Assembly: GCA_015501595.1 (NCBI GenBank)
Contig: JADNRX010000265.1
Location: 1 to 64,000, forward strand
DNA from: Hymenopellis radicata
Lineage: Eukaryota; Basidiomycota; Agaricomycetes; Agaricales; Physalacriaceae
Reading direction: 5' to 3'
DNA length: 64,000 nucleotides
Part shown: one piece after another, positions 53,369-64,000 of the stretch
Layout: the number at the start of each line of letters is the position of its first letter
Position numbering within the stretch: position 1 is the stretch's first letter
Position numbers and translations under genes: made by a program
The notes under the pieces: generated by a model
Seen by the model: only the letters and a program-made list of their open reading frames with translations
Told to the model about the DNA's origin: nothing
The model's database searches: none

Positions 53369-55072
53369 ATGGCCTTTGTAGAGGCTATGCTTTATGAGTT
53401 CCCCAGGACACAACTTGCCCAATCTGATCCAAAAAAGTGGGATGCCGAATGGGAAGCTCTGTTCAAAAACAAACCCGTCCTCTGTGATGTCAACTATCTG
53501 TTTCACACCGAGTCTCAATTCCGGAATCCGCTACGCAGCATGGATGTCTTGTATCGCTCATATCAGATCTTCCTCATTTCTACCTGTACTATCCAGCAAC
53601 GTATCGGCCATCTCGCAATCCTCCATGGCGCGGAATTGGACGAGAAGTGGACCGCAGCGAGCGTTGCAGACCGTGAACATCACGCTCTGAGGGCGCTGTC
53701 TGGCGTGTGCACCATAGCCAAGAATCTCAATGATGCTAGAGCGTATTGCCCGCGCGAACTGAGGCTTGAACGAATGACCAAGGATCCCAAAGTCATGCTG
53801 GATCTCTTGCGGTCGATCGTTCCTGGGAAAGAATACATTTCCAAACCTCCAGAGACCCCGTACTACATCCCCAGCGACGAATGGGATGCTCTGGCCAAGA
53901 AAAAAGAGACTAGCGCCACCGAGATGGGAAAGGTTACACACGCGACAATGTTGATGTTGCGTACGAAACTCATCTGTGGGTTGAACTCTTCGTTTCATTC
54001 GTAGTATCACTGTTTCTGACGCGCCGGGAGACCAGACCTTGTCGTTGAGTGTACTTTTCACTCTTTGATTGGCAAAGACTTCCCGGAAGTGGTCGTCCTG
54101 AAGAACAAGGCCGTGCCGATACCAAAGGAGGCCAAGTCTTCAGGACCGAATCCCATACGGGAAATGATTATGGGCAAGGCAGCAGCTAAGGCGACAGAAA
54201 AAGACGACATTAAAGCTGTGAAGGAGCGCGCGCGCCAGCGTCAGATTATCTGCCAGGCCTGCGGGGCGGCGCAGAGTCCGGAAGGGCCACGGTTCATGCA
54301 GTGTTCCGCCTGCAGGTCAAAGATGGACCGTCTCATAACGTACTGCTCCCCGTAAGTGAGTCTACATCGTCCGAATCGTGCTGATATCTCGATAGGGCAT
54401 GTCAGAAGGCCCACTGGAAGATTCACAAGCCAACATGTGGCAAACCGATGACCTTTGAATCTATTGCAGAATCCTCGCGTATCATGAATGGGCGCGTCGG
54501 AACCCAGGCTTCTTCGTCTTTACCTCCACAGCCAGACCGTTTCGCGATAGGCCCGCCTCTCGGAGGATTCAAGCGGTCGAGAGCACTTGAGCTGCATATC
54601 CGCCGCCTTGCAGAATTCAATTCGAAAAAGGCAGACCTCTTCCTCCGTTGTGGTCCCACTCCCAAGGACGATCTCGCTTTCCAGTTCCCTGCGGAACCGA
54701 AAGAGATCCGGGAGCTTTGCCTTGCTGCCCGTCAGGCTGCTATGACTAGAGGCGACAGGCCTACTATTGCTGTCCTGTGTCATTTCGTTTTGTGGGCGCT
54801 CGTTACAGGTTCCATGCCAGGGATAGGATACGCTGTGGATACGATGTCACAGGAGTTTGAGTATCCATTGTCTGCTCTCAAGGCAGACATCCTTGAGCAG
54901 CAGGCCAAGCAATCCGCTGATCCTTTTGCTAGACCGTGAGTCGTTTCTTTTCTCCCTCAAGCATTGATTCTCATTCCATTTCAGCCCACTCCTAGGCAGT
55001 GTGCCTGCCTTAAATTGGGGTGCCTTTGTCAATAGCGCTTCGATCGATCGAAACGCTAAGGTTACTTTCTAG
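53369..55072 (+). CDS. MYND zinc-finger protein 2 (tandem paralogue)
   Basis: Starts MAFVEAMLYEFPRTQLAQSD. It follows the paralogue throughout: EKWTAASVADREHHALRALS, GVCTIAKNLNDARAYCPREL, a 60-base intron after TKLI leading to YLVVECTFHSLIGKDFPEVV. The MYND finger CQACGAAQSPEGPRFMQCSA, CRSK, TYCSP, ACQKAHWKIHKPTCGK is complete, with an intron between YCSP and ACQK. The last exon (after DPFARP) ends NRNAKVTF at 55072. No frame break. The tandem arrangement with the gene 440 bases upstream indicates local duplication. Confidence 0.85.
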
Positions 55073-55206
55073 TGAATCGGTGTGGCGTAATATTGCGAGC
55101 GTGTATGATTTGATTTGTATAATCCTTCTTGAGTGTATGTAGTCTGATATTTAGTCTTGAGATCTAATTTTACTTCAATCCCAACTATGTCTAAAATGTA
55201 AAATGT

Positions 55207-56899
55207 CTAATAAACATCCTTCGACGACGTCTGTAGCTGCAACGAGAAGCGCCATTGACGATCTGCTCGATGTCTCCCCAGTTTGAAAGTATTCAAAGAT
55301 GCATGACCCACGTGTAGGTGGCCGGTGGATAGCTTTAGATCAACCAATGCTGAGCTGGGCCGCGCACAAGTATACTTCTTCACGAGTGCATTCAAGAGAG
55401 CACCTCCACGCACACCATGAGCCGAGTGCATAAGTAAGACGGAATCGCCCATCGCGCGGGCACTCGTCGGGTACGCCAGGAAGAGCCTCGCCACACGAAT
55501 GTCAGGCAGGATATTGTGATCGATTGCAGTCAAAAGGCGGTTCTTAAAGATACGACGAAACCATCAGATAAGAGTAAATCACAAATGAACGGGGAACACG
55601 TACAATGATATTGAATTCCTCGGGGGCTTCAACTTCCGATAATCCAACACCAATAATGAGCGACGTCAGACAGCGACACGTGAGGATACCATCTAATTGC
55701 GACCGCCCGAGAGTCCATTTACCCTCATATGGCGTTCTAATATGAAGGACCTTCAAACTCTCCGTATGCATGGGAAGGACGGCGCGGTACATGACATCTG
55801 CCATCGCATCCGAGTCCCTGCGGTCGTTGTGCCGAAACCCACACAAGTCAAAGGACAACGACACCAACCCGGAATACGATCGCAGATATCCGAGAAGCGG
55901 AGCATCGCCTTGGTGAACAGTGAGGTTCTGCAACTTCACCCTGCTGGATTGGAGCGTGTTCCAAAAGTGTGGCGGGACATCGAGGAAGTCGGGGGTGATG
56001 TTGAGGGTGGTGAGGGATTGGAGATGGCAGTCAATGGAGGAATCGAAGGAGATGGTCCCGAGAGTGAGCGTCTGTAAGGGAAGGGAAACGCCGACCGGGA
56101 CCGCCGACACCAATTTAGCGATGGAGACGAACCTATCGCCGTCCACGGATAACTTCGGCGAACCGTCGATGCTGAGCGTGATGAGGTTTGGAGAATGGGC
56201 GACGATGGACTTGAGCGTATCACAGTGGAGTGATGTGCCCCCGAGAAGTGCAATCCCGATAGATTATTGAAGTATCGCGAAAGAGATTCGGGAATCTTCA
56301 CGTCAATGTCGTTGGGCACATTCAAGAAGAGGTGGGATAATTTGGGCAAGGCGCTGAGGAGGCGCATGATAATATCCTCCGAAGCGATTTCGGTAAACTG
56401 CATATTGCTTATATTCAGGCTGATACATGGCAATATTACTATCGTGAGTTGGTCACTGGAGAAAGGCACCACGTACGAAAGCGATTTCACGGATACAAAG
56501 TGAGGGATGGCCGAGATGAACTGATCCTCGACCATTCGACACGCAAGAGCATGTTTCTTGGTAATCCGTTGCCACAGCTGGAGGGATTTATACGGGGGTG
56601 GATTGAAGGAGTTTATTTCCAGACATTGGATGTGTATTCCGACGTTGCTCTTGCCGGAGGCGATGTCGTCTAACAAGGCGAGGATAAGACCCAAACGATC
56701 GCTGTCAATGTCCAGTACCAATCGCCGGAACACCAGTGGGGAAGTGAGAAATGAAAGCGCCCTGCAGACCTGCCGCAATCTCTTCAAGTCGGAGGGTTTG
56801 AGCTGTCAACAATCACTGAGTAAGGACATACAAGAGAATAGAACCCCTAACCTGCCTGGAAATCAAGTTCAAAAGCTCAACGGGTAGTCGGAGCAGCAT
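55207..56899 (-). CDS. F-box protein with leucine-rich C-terminal part, apparent one-base shift
   Basis: Starts MLLRLPVELLNLISRQ (ATG at 56899) and splices to LKPSDLKRLRQVCRALSFLT then SPLVFRRLVL, a typical F-box for Skp1 binding. The rest is LRR-like as in mushroom F-box proteins (LPKLSHLFLNVPND, LSGLHFSG, LKSIVAHSPNLITLSIDG, LQTLTLGTISFDSS, GLVSLSFDLCG, SLKVLHIRTPYEG). An intron joins EEFNIIV to NRLLTAIDHNILPD; the stop is at 55207. LHFSG and TSLHCDTLKS lie in different frames; one more G in the 5-base run at 56238-56242 restores the reading. Probable substrate receptor of an SCF ubiquitin ligase. Confidence 0.8.
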
Positions 56900-57234
56900 G
56901 AACCCGGAAAGAATCGCACATATCAGTTCTTGCCTCTGCTTATATAGTGACGAGGCAAGGGAGATCTCGCATGTACATCACAAAGTTGACGTGGTTCCTG
57001 AACCCAGGACCGCCGGACCGGGACAAACCGTAACGCGTTCCATGATCACGAGAACAAACGCTTGGAGCTTCGCGACTAAAGGGGTCTGCAGCGCGGTAGA
57101 AAGCACCAACCTTCACGCGTAGACAAGCCAACGCGAACTTTCAACTCGATTTGTCAATCAAAGAATAGGGTCGTGGCGGGGAAAAACGAGGAAGACTTAG
57201 ATTACAGTCAAACGATGCCCCACTGCTTCGAGTC
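56900..57234. other. Intergenic, F-box promoter and amidase 3' end
   Basis: No gene or repeat recognised. Confidence 0.4.
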
Positions 57235-59216
57235 TCAATAAGCGGCGGTACCAGTTTTCGTCGTCACCAGATAACCCTTCTCTGCCATGTCCTTGATAAG
57301 ATCTAAGAGCATACCCTCACACCCACGGTATGCCACGAGCTGCACTGACACCGGCAGCTTTTCCGTCTGTAAAGAGATGTAGCTCTCATACTCGACTTGC
57401 CCGAGCGGTACAGTTAAATCGGGACACCCAGCCGTCGACGCCAAGTAGTTGTTCGCCAGACCGCCGTTCGGCACGGTGATACTGACGGTAGTGGCACCCT
57501 CCAGCGCGTTCAGATCCTCTTCGCGGTACGATGGGAGACCACCCGTGCCAATGTCGTAGATCATGATCGCGTTGGAACAGCTCTCTTCATCCGAGGTGAG
57601 GATATTCTCCGTGAAGAAGCGGCCAAATTCCTGCTTGATCGCCACAGCATCCTCATAATCTTCTTCGCTCATAGCCCGTGCCCGAACATAGGCGTTTCTG
57701 GGGTTCGGATCAAATGCTGGGTATCCGCCATACGTCGTATTCCAGATCTCTGCGAGCGGCTTGCCAACGTTTTGCCACGAATAGTACTCGGCGAGTTTGT
57801 TGGAATTAAGCTGGAAGGCGGTAAAGTTGGCTATCTCGGGAACATCGGACGTGCGAAGGATGGCGGAGATATTCATGGAAACGGATGAAATGTTAAACTC
57901 GGTGGCCAGAAAGTCGATGAAGTCGTCATATATCGCCTGTGCGGCATCATTTTGAACAGGGAAATAATCAGTGGGGACGATGAGCTTTGAAGGGTATCGA
58001 GTATAACTCGAGTTTGCTGAGGTTGGCGCGTCGGCATACCTAAAATATACAATTGAGTATTATTGCATGACAGGCTGTGAAGGACGAACCAAAGATTAGA
58101 GATCTCGTGGAACAAGTTGGGATCACGGGCAAAAAGTCCCAGGGTGTCCAATTCAGATGCGAGTGGAATAACACCCGTGGTGTCAAGGCTTCCCCAAGAT
58201 GGCCGTATCCCATAAACTCCTACAATAGAGGCCGGTTTTCTAACACTTCCTCTCGTATCGCTCCCCAACGCAAAGTCAATCCATTCGTATCCCGCAATCG
58301 CGCACGCCGAACCAGAGCTCGAACTCGCAGCAGTCAAGTATCCATCACCGCGGGGATTCCACGGATATTGAATGTCAATGAACTGCCATGGGTCTGCACC
58401 ATGCGCAAACTGCGATGTCTTCGACTTGCCAACCGGCACTGCACCCAGATCGAGCAGCTTCTGAAGTGCCGGCCCGTTCTTCGTCGCGGGTGGGTAGACT
58501 TCTTCGTACGCACGAGACCCACCGCCAGTTTGAAGACCCTTCGCGTCGTATATATCCTTCAAGGCGAAACGCTTTCCTGCGAGCGGACGGGTGTCCAATA
58601 ATGAATAGAGGCGGGATGGTACCGGTATGAGATAGTCTTGGTTGCCTGGGATGTATGTATCGGCCATTTGGAATGCAGAAGGCGCACTCTCGTCTGAAAT
58701 GCAACCGAAGAGAAAGGCTTCGTAATTGTCACGATATAGACGGTAAACCTTGGCAACTTCTCCCGACGAAGAGAGGACATACGGTCCAGGTGCTAGTACC
58801 GTTTCACTCCCATTGAGCTTGGAGTCCTGACATAACGCGACAGAATTGTCCTTCAGCCATTTGTGCGCCGAAGAGTCCAGAACTGAAGTGCCCGCTCCGT
58901 TATACGTGATGGAGAGCGCGGAGCCGGGGGAGTATATGAAGTCCCAAGTCCAGACATCATCAATTGACGCGTATTGATTCAACGTGTCGATGATGGTGCT
59001 GGAAGTGATGATCGACTCGTTGGTATAAAGGGTCGTCAAGGGCGTGATATCGACGGCGCGCGCGGGCGTGAGGTATGTCAAATCGCCCACAGTAAAAATC
59101 GTAGAGGACAATGTAGTAGAAATGATGCCGGTCGACAGTACTCCTGGAAGAGCCGCTCCGAGTACGAGAAGGGAACCCAGTCTCTTGGGCATGTTGGAAG
59201 CCTTGGACGAAGTCAT
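57235..59216 (-). CDS. Secreted amidase-signature enzyme
   Basis: Starts MTSSKASNMPKRLGSLLVLG, with a hydrophobic leader ending near VLSTG. An N-terminal extension of about 200 residues precedes the amidase core. The core shows RFALKDIYDAKGLQTGGGS (catalytic Lys), PVGKSKTSQFAHG, the Ser-cisSer-Ser region in AASSSSGSACAIAGYEW and DFALGSDTRGSVRKPASIVG, and GIRPSWGSLDTTGV. An intron with donor GTTCGT (near 58090) joins NLW to YADAPTSANSSYTRYPSKLI. The end reads GCPDLTVPLGQVEYES ... GTAAY. The family hydrolyses amide bonds; secretion and several NxS/T sites suggest an extracellular substrate, not the tRNA-linked role of GatA. Confidence 0.88.
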
Positions 59217-59868
59217 GGTACAAGTCGCGGGAAAAGTGGTCTTGGGCCTTGGCCTATAAATCTGTGAAGAAGAGAACTACGTCAGTTACTTATCTATTCA
59301 AAAATTGCAATTGACTGATAAGACTACATGCATAAGGAATCATCCACAGGAACTGAGAAAGCTTGGAACGACGATAGGCTAGGCACTGCAAACGCAAGAA
59401 TAAGATAGCAAAAACAATAGAGCGCTATACAAGTCGTCCTATCGTCAGCTCTAGCCTTCAAGCTTCAGCGTAAACATTGGAGGCTTGGAGCAACATGGTG
59501 TCTGGAAAAGAAACGCGTAGGACTTACATATCCGAGTCGTTTCATGCTTGCCGTAGACTCGAACCAATCTCTACGACCTCGTGGAACTCGATCAATGTAT
59601 GCAGAGACTGGAACGGAATAACCGCAAGTTAGGCTTGCCGCGGCGAACTTGAACCACCATGACCGCCACAAGGGGAGTCCAGAACTGTAATCGTTCGCGC
59701 CAACTAGTGGTGGTCGTGGGTGGGGGGTCACTGGTCAAGCTTCAAGCTTCAAGCTTGGACAAACGCGAGGGCGTTTCAAACGGCGTTTGGACTCTGGAGA
59801 CTTCCGGTCACATGGACTCGAGCGATCAATCGACTAATTTGGAAAGAGCCGCCTTTCCTCCTTCCCTC
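59217..59868. promoter_or_regulatory. Divergent promoter region of amidase and AP-4 epsilon
   Basis: 652 bases between two divergent genes. Three tandem CAAGCTT units lie at about 59737-59757, and CACATGG and GTCACATGG elements near 59808. No coding sequence is supported, although the AP-4 frame stays open upstream to 59659. Confidence 0.45.
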
Positions 59869-62800
59869 ATGGACGTACCCTACAGGTCTTCGGGCTCATC
59901 GAGCAGACAGCATTACGCCCTTGTACGCAAAGTCGAAACAGAACATTCCGCTAGCGCTGCAGATCAGCACATTCTTCTAGAAGTGGAGGCTGTCAGAGGA
60001 CAGATCAGTGACCCCGGGCTTTCTCTAGTGAGTTTGCGTGATCTACAACTTTAATCTAATCGTTTAATGTCTTTAGAAACGATGTAAAGAGCTGCTTATA
60101 ATACTGTTGTACTGCCATAGTGCTGTTACGTCCAACGTATTCGAGAACGACACGTTTCACTTTGCTATTCCTCATGCGCTCAACTTGGCTGAGGCGGGAG
60201 CCAATGTTCGAGACAAGAGGTTAGGTGGGCCGTTTATATGGTGAATGTGCTGTTTCTAACCTCCCAAAGGTTATCTCTTTTGCACCGAAATCATGCCTTC
60301 AAATCATGAACTGCAACTAATGCTTGTGAACACATTACGCAAGGTGTGTAAATAGCGCAGAATACTGATTATGCCTTTTACGGTATCTATAGGATCTGGA
60401 GAGTCTTGAAACAGCGCGAATATGCCTAGCATTGGACAACCTTATATCCTCGTCAACAGACGATATGATACCTGCAGTTCAACCTCGCCTCCACGACTTG
60501 CTCGGGCATAACTCGTCAGTATGTGTACTTACGAGGAATCCTTCCTAATCACTAATTGCGCACGGTAGACCTCACGTTCGCCGTCGCGTCTTACTAGCGT
60601 TTAGAGCGCTATCACGTCACGACAAAGGTATAATGCAAACATTAGCGCATACGCTGTTTCGACGACTGAAGGACCCGGACGCATCGATATCAGCTGCGGC
60701 GCTGATGGCTTCCACGGCGTTCGGCAAGGTTTGTGTTGTTCGCGTATTCCATAGCCCATCGAACTTATCTCAAGGCAGAGTGATGAATTATACAAGCATG
60801 TAAATGAGCTTTTTGCTTCTAGCCCGCATCATCGGTCCAGATACTGGCTCCTGGTCGGCATGCGTGCAATACAAATCATTGGGTACACTCATCTCTAGAC
60901 TTTGTCTGTCTTTCCTTGACGTTCATTAAGGTTAAGAGACGACCATCTTCATATCGTCGTCAGACTTATACGAACAGCAGCAGCTCACAAGGACTATCGT
61001 CAGTGCCCTCTAATGACGTCCGTCTCACACCCGCTGATGCAATCCTTAGCAATATTACTGGCTGCCTATCTCCTTATTTCGTCAATGCGAAGCGAGAGTT
61101 TCTTAACAGTATCATCAACCTCCAGACGCGCATTGGTTACAGACATCAGGGAGATTCTGTTCTCCGAGGATCCAGATGAACAATACCTTTTCCTCGCGTG
61201 TATTGATTGTGTCGATCCCAAATGGTGGGCCGGTACAACACCCGAAGTGCCTACAGTCCTTGAGGAACAGGAAGTAGGGCGTTTTATGCGTTTTCTGGAT
61301 TCAGCCGACTCCCTTATACGCCGCAAGGTATCACTATTTCACTTCTTTACTTGAATGGTCGCTCAATGTGGATCAGGCGGTTACCATTCTTAACAAGATT
61401 GACCGGACCATTGTTTCCACGTATTACGCGCAGTCTGTGGAGAATATACCTGATGGACTTGCATTCGACAACAAAGTCGAGTACACGTGCCGCTTGCTTG
61501 AGGTCCTGGAGCTTCAGTACACCGAGGATGGGGAAGGTTACGCGCGCCAAGTTATAGACCTGTTCAAGAAGCTGGAGCCACCCGCACCGGAATCAGGTCG
61601 CTTGTTGGATGTTGCGGTTGAGAAAATCTTGACTTGCGTCCGCGATAGTGCGTTGTTCATTATTCAGCTTTTGATCCCGTAGCCGATGTGTGTATAGATA
61701 CGTCTATGTTCAAGATAGCCTCGGCAACCATCTTCCTGGGGTACTTGCTTGAAGGCAACGATGTCGGTCCGACGTTGATGGTGGTTATCGCTGCTCTGGC
61801 GTGCGAGTATTGTGGTGCACTCTCTTTTCCGCCGGAGGACATTCTGAATGGGCTGTCGTCGAGACTTCTTAGCCTTTCTGGTAAGCTCATTGTCGTTGAA
61901 TATTCGGCTCCTGTTTTTTGATGCTTGCATAGTCTCATTGCAGGACGTCTGCCTTATCACGATGTTACGGGTATCTGCAGAGTGCGACCACGTATCGGAC
62001 GATGTGAGGACTGTGGTGTCGCATCTGTCTGGCCTTTCGAAGAGTTACATTCGCAAGGTATGTCTGCATCTTCTAAGCTTCTAGCTTAGCTTATTTTGTT
62101 TAGCGATGTGACCAATTTCTCAATATTTCGTCCGACAAGGAGCTCCTTCTCAGGACGCTGCGCTCGGCCAAGTCGTATACGGTACGCACTCTTAAATATA
62201 ATAGCGCCGTCATCTTTATGCTCACGAGAATTACGGCAGCTCCCCCATGTCGTCGAAGCTCTGACGAATGTTGGAACCGAAGGCACGACATCTTCTGGAT
62301 CTGGTGGCGCGCGCAGAGGCGCGACAATGTCGCCGTCATCGTCGCCTTCCTTGTCTGCCAGCAAGTTGCGTTACGCGGCGTATGACGCGCCCACCATTCC
62401 CAAACCTCGACCTCGACCGCGGAGGCGGGCATCGGTGGCGAGGAGTGAGACTGATAGTCTTGACTCCGTGCTCTCGCGGACGATGACCCCTGGGGAGCTG
62501 ACTCTTGCTACGCAGGAATTGGAAGCACTGTCTTTGGTTTGTGGTTTGCTGCTAAAGGGCATGACACAAAGTTTACACTTATAATAGTCCCCGCCGCCAC
62601 CAACGAAGGAACCAGGACAAAGTCCGGTAAGAGGGCTGAAACACCGCTTGTTACCTGTTCTCAATTGTTTTTAGCTGTCGAGACCAGACTTGATAGCGTT
62701 CGATACTCCATTCCTCACTGACCCACCTTTGGTCGACGATTTGGATTTGTTCCAGAGTAAGAAGCCTGTGCCGGAGAATTTTGAAACGGTGTGGAACTCG

Positions 62801-63133
62801 TTGGAACAAGCTACATCCTCTAGGGGGTGGTTCGAAGGATCGCTGGACGCTCTAGTGGAGCGGCTCAAGGGCTTGCAGGACGCTGAGGTGGTCGTTGTTC
62901 CGCCGGAGGAGGCGCCGTTTATAGGTACGTCTTTTGTTTTTGTTCGTTTGAGTGGTGATATTGATTGATGGCTAGGCGAGGTCAAGGTCCTTGTGCAGTC
63001 TTCAAACAAGAAGGATTGCGCAGCGCTCCGTGTGAAGGCGAGTGATGAGGAAGGGTGTTTGTGGAGGTTGAGATGTGCTGACGCGCAGATGAGGGTGGTT
63101 GTTAAGCGGTTGTTGAGCGATGAGGGAGATTGA
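59869..63133 (+). CDS. AP-4 adaptor complex subunit epsilon
   Basis: The start MDVPYRSSGSSSRQHYALVR was chosen because homology to the adaptin N terminus begins there. About 16 exons encode the alpha-solenoid: EHSASAADQHILLEVEAVRG, RCKELLIILLYCHSA, HFAIPHALNLAEAGANVRDK, HELQLMLVNTLRKDLESLET, MIPAVQPRLHDLLGHNSPHV, RRRVLLAFRAL, DIREILFSEDPDEQYLFLAC, RRKAVTILNKIDRT. A Ser/Arg-rich hinge (ASKLRYAAYDAPTIPKPRPR) follows, then a short tail ending LLSDEGD at 63133. AP-4 sorts cargo at the trans-Golgi network; it is kept in some fungal lineages only. The part between IRTAAAHKDYRQ and TDIREILF is less family-like and may hide a splice or consensus error. Confidence 0.82.
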
Positions 63134-63382
63134 GATTCGTGGCGCCGTCTGAAATATGTATGTGGCCTTTTTCGTATGTAGGTAGAGATTGGGCGAGATT
63201 TAACTGGGATGGACAAGCATAGGAGGGAGTACTAGATTGTAGTCCGTTGGGTTTGCTCTCATCTTAATACTATCATCTATACGTACCGTAACTGTGATTC
63301 TTCAAGCAAGCCTTTCAATTAATTCTGTACATCATGCCCGTCATCGTGCGTGACAGCCTTTGCTTTCGGATGTCACTCGATC
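63134..63382. other. Short intergenic spacer, TTI2 promoter
   Basis: No element recognised. Confidence 0.4.
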
Positions 63383-64000
63383 ATGTCGTCGCTTTCCCTT
63401 TTACTATCACGTCTTACCATACCCTCTGCTTTCGCGCGTTATGAAGCAGTATCTGAGCCTGAAGTCATCTCGCAACTGGAAATATGGAAATACAACGCGT
63501 CTCGTGTGTTGTCCGAAGTGAAGAGCTTACTGGACGAGAAGGAAAACTTGTTATCAATGGAAGAGCACGCCGATGTGGTATCGGCTGTGGCGCCTTTCAC
63601 TGCCGCCGACACTTGGGTCACTTCCGAGTCGAAAATCGTCTCTACAGGTGCGTGTGATCCCACTGTTGCCTTGTTCTTCCTGTTCAATTTTGCGCAGACA
63701 TACTGCATCAGATGCCCGAACCAGATGCCCAGCTCTTGGAGCATATTCTGATCCACAACGTGAAGCCTCTGTTTGTCTCTGCACCGCATCCGCACCTGAA
63801 TCTATCGACGGGTCGACGATTAGCGCGTCCGGCTGGGGGCCCGATGAATACGCAGGATTTCTTTGAAGGGCAGACTTGGAAGGAGCATCCTGGGACCGCG
63901 GAGATTGTACTGTATGTTGTGCGGAACCTCAAGGTAACGTGTATATGTGCCCGCTCTCCGATGTCACTCTCACGTTTGTTTGTATAGGCCAGCGAGTATG
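63383..64000 (+). CDS. TTI2: TTI2-like protein (Tel2-interacting), 5' part only
   Basis: Starts MSSLSLLLSRLTIPSAFARY. Introns at 63648-63697 and 63934-63987 keep frame. The second exon carries the family block LLEHILIHNVKPLFVSAPHP, LNLSTGRRLARPAGGP, FFEGQTWKEHPGTAEIVLYV and ends RNLK; the third begins ASEY at the window edge. TTI2 forms the TTT complex with TEL2 and TTI1, which stabilises PIKK kinases (TOR, ATM, ATR). The gene runs off the window, so its 3' half is unseen. Confidence 0.8.

Noticed and set aside
57235..59216. GatA (glutamyl-tRNA amidotransferase subunit A)
   Set aside because: The secretory leader, long N-terminal extension and glycosylation sites point to a secreted amidase-signature enzyme, not the mitochondrial tRNA enzyme.
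1..64000. Retrotransposon or viral insertion
   Set aside because: No reverse transcriptase, integrase, gag or viral replicase motif was found in any frame; the copies keep introns, so they are not retrocopies.

Overview
The window is nuclear DNA of a filamentous basidiomycete, most likely an Agaricomycete. Genes are dense and lie on both strands. Introns are many, about 45-60 bases, with GT..AG borders and occasional GC..AG. Several families fit only this group: a basidiomycete Spa2, expanded MYND-domain and F-box proteins, and a mushroom-type CSCGQC protein. There are no bacterial operons, CRISPR arrays or rRNA genes. One intron-containing tRNA-Tyr is present.

Layout. 1-3.5 kb: a chimeric duplicated block (broken Spa2 5' end, dead chitin deacetylase, intact two-RRM gene). 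3.7-7.2 kb: a GT15 mannosyltransferase and an unknown gene. 8.7-18.1 kb: a secretome-rich stretch with a 12-exon repeat-peptide precursor, two small surface proteins, a stand-alone indole-3-glycerol-phosphate synthase, a secreted SGNH hydrolase and an alpha/beta hydrolase. 18.6-24.1 kb: a C2H2 zinc finger, tRNA-Tyr, an inverted-repeat-rich spacer, an aromatic amino acid decarboxylase with a broken start, and the 3-ketoacyl-CoA reductase of fatty acid elongation. 24.1-30.5 kb: more duplicated blocks, with two further RRM genes and a small inverted-repeat transposon just before one ATG. 31-39.7 kb: a LigB-type dioxygenase, a CSCGQC protein, EAF3/MRG15 and the intact Spa2. 39.8-44.4 kb: the duplicated blocks in reverse, holding the fourth RRM gene and the only intact chitin deacetylase. 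44.56-51.13 kb: a 6.6-kb segment bounded by ~80-bp terminal inverted repeats and a 6-bp direct repeat, containing decayed HSP60 and aspartic protease copies. 51.2-64 kb: two tandem MYND genes, an F-box protein, a secreted amidase, AP-4 epsilon and the 5' part of TTI2.

Housekeeping genes (KAR, EAF3, Spa2, AP-4 epsilon, TTI2, GT15) appear conserved and unlinked in function. The accessory content is unusual. The RRM, chitin deacetylase, AADC and Spa2 fragments have been shuffled together into several chimeric copies; all four RRM copies stay open while most partners have decayed. The repeat-peptide gene encodes 11 copies of FFDEEMY, one per symmetric exon, with a signal peptide and dibasic sites, and is the best candidate for an undescribed secreted-peptide system. 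Five genes carry apparent one-base shifts, all at C/G/T runs, so consensus errors should be excluded before any of them is called a pseudogene.

All splice sites and homologies were read by eye; no database search or transcript data were available.
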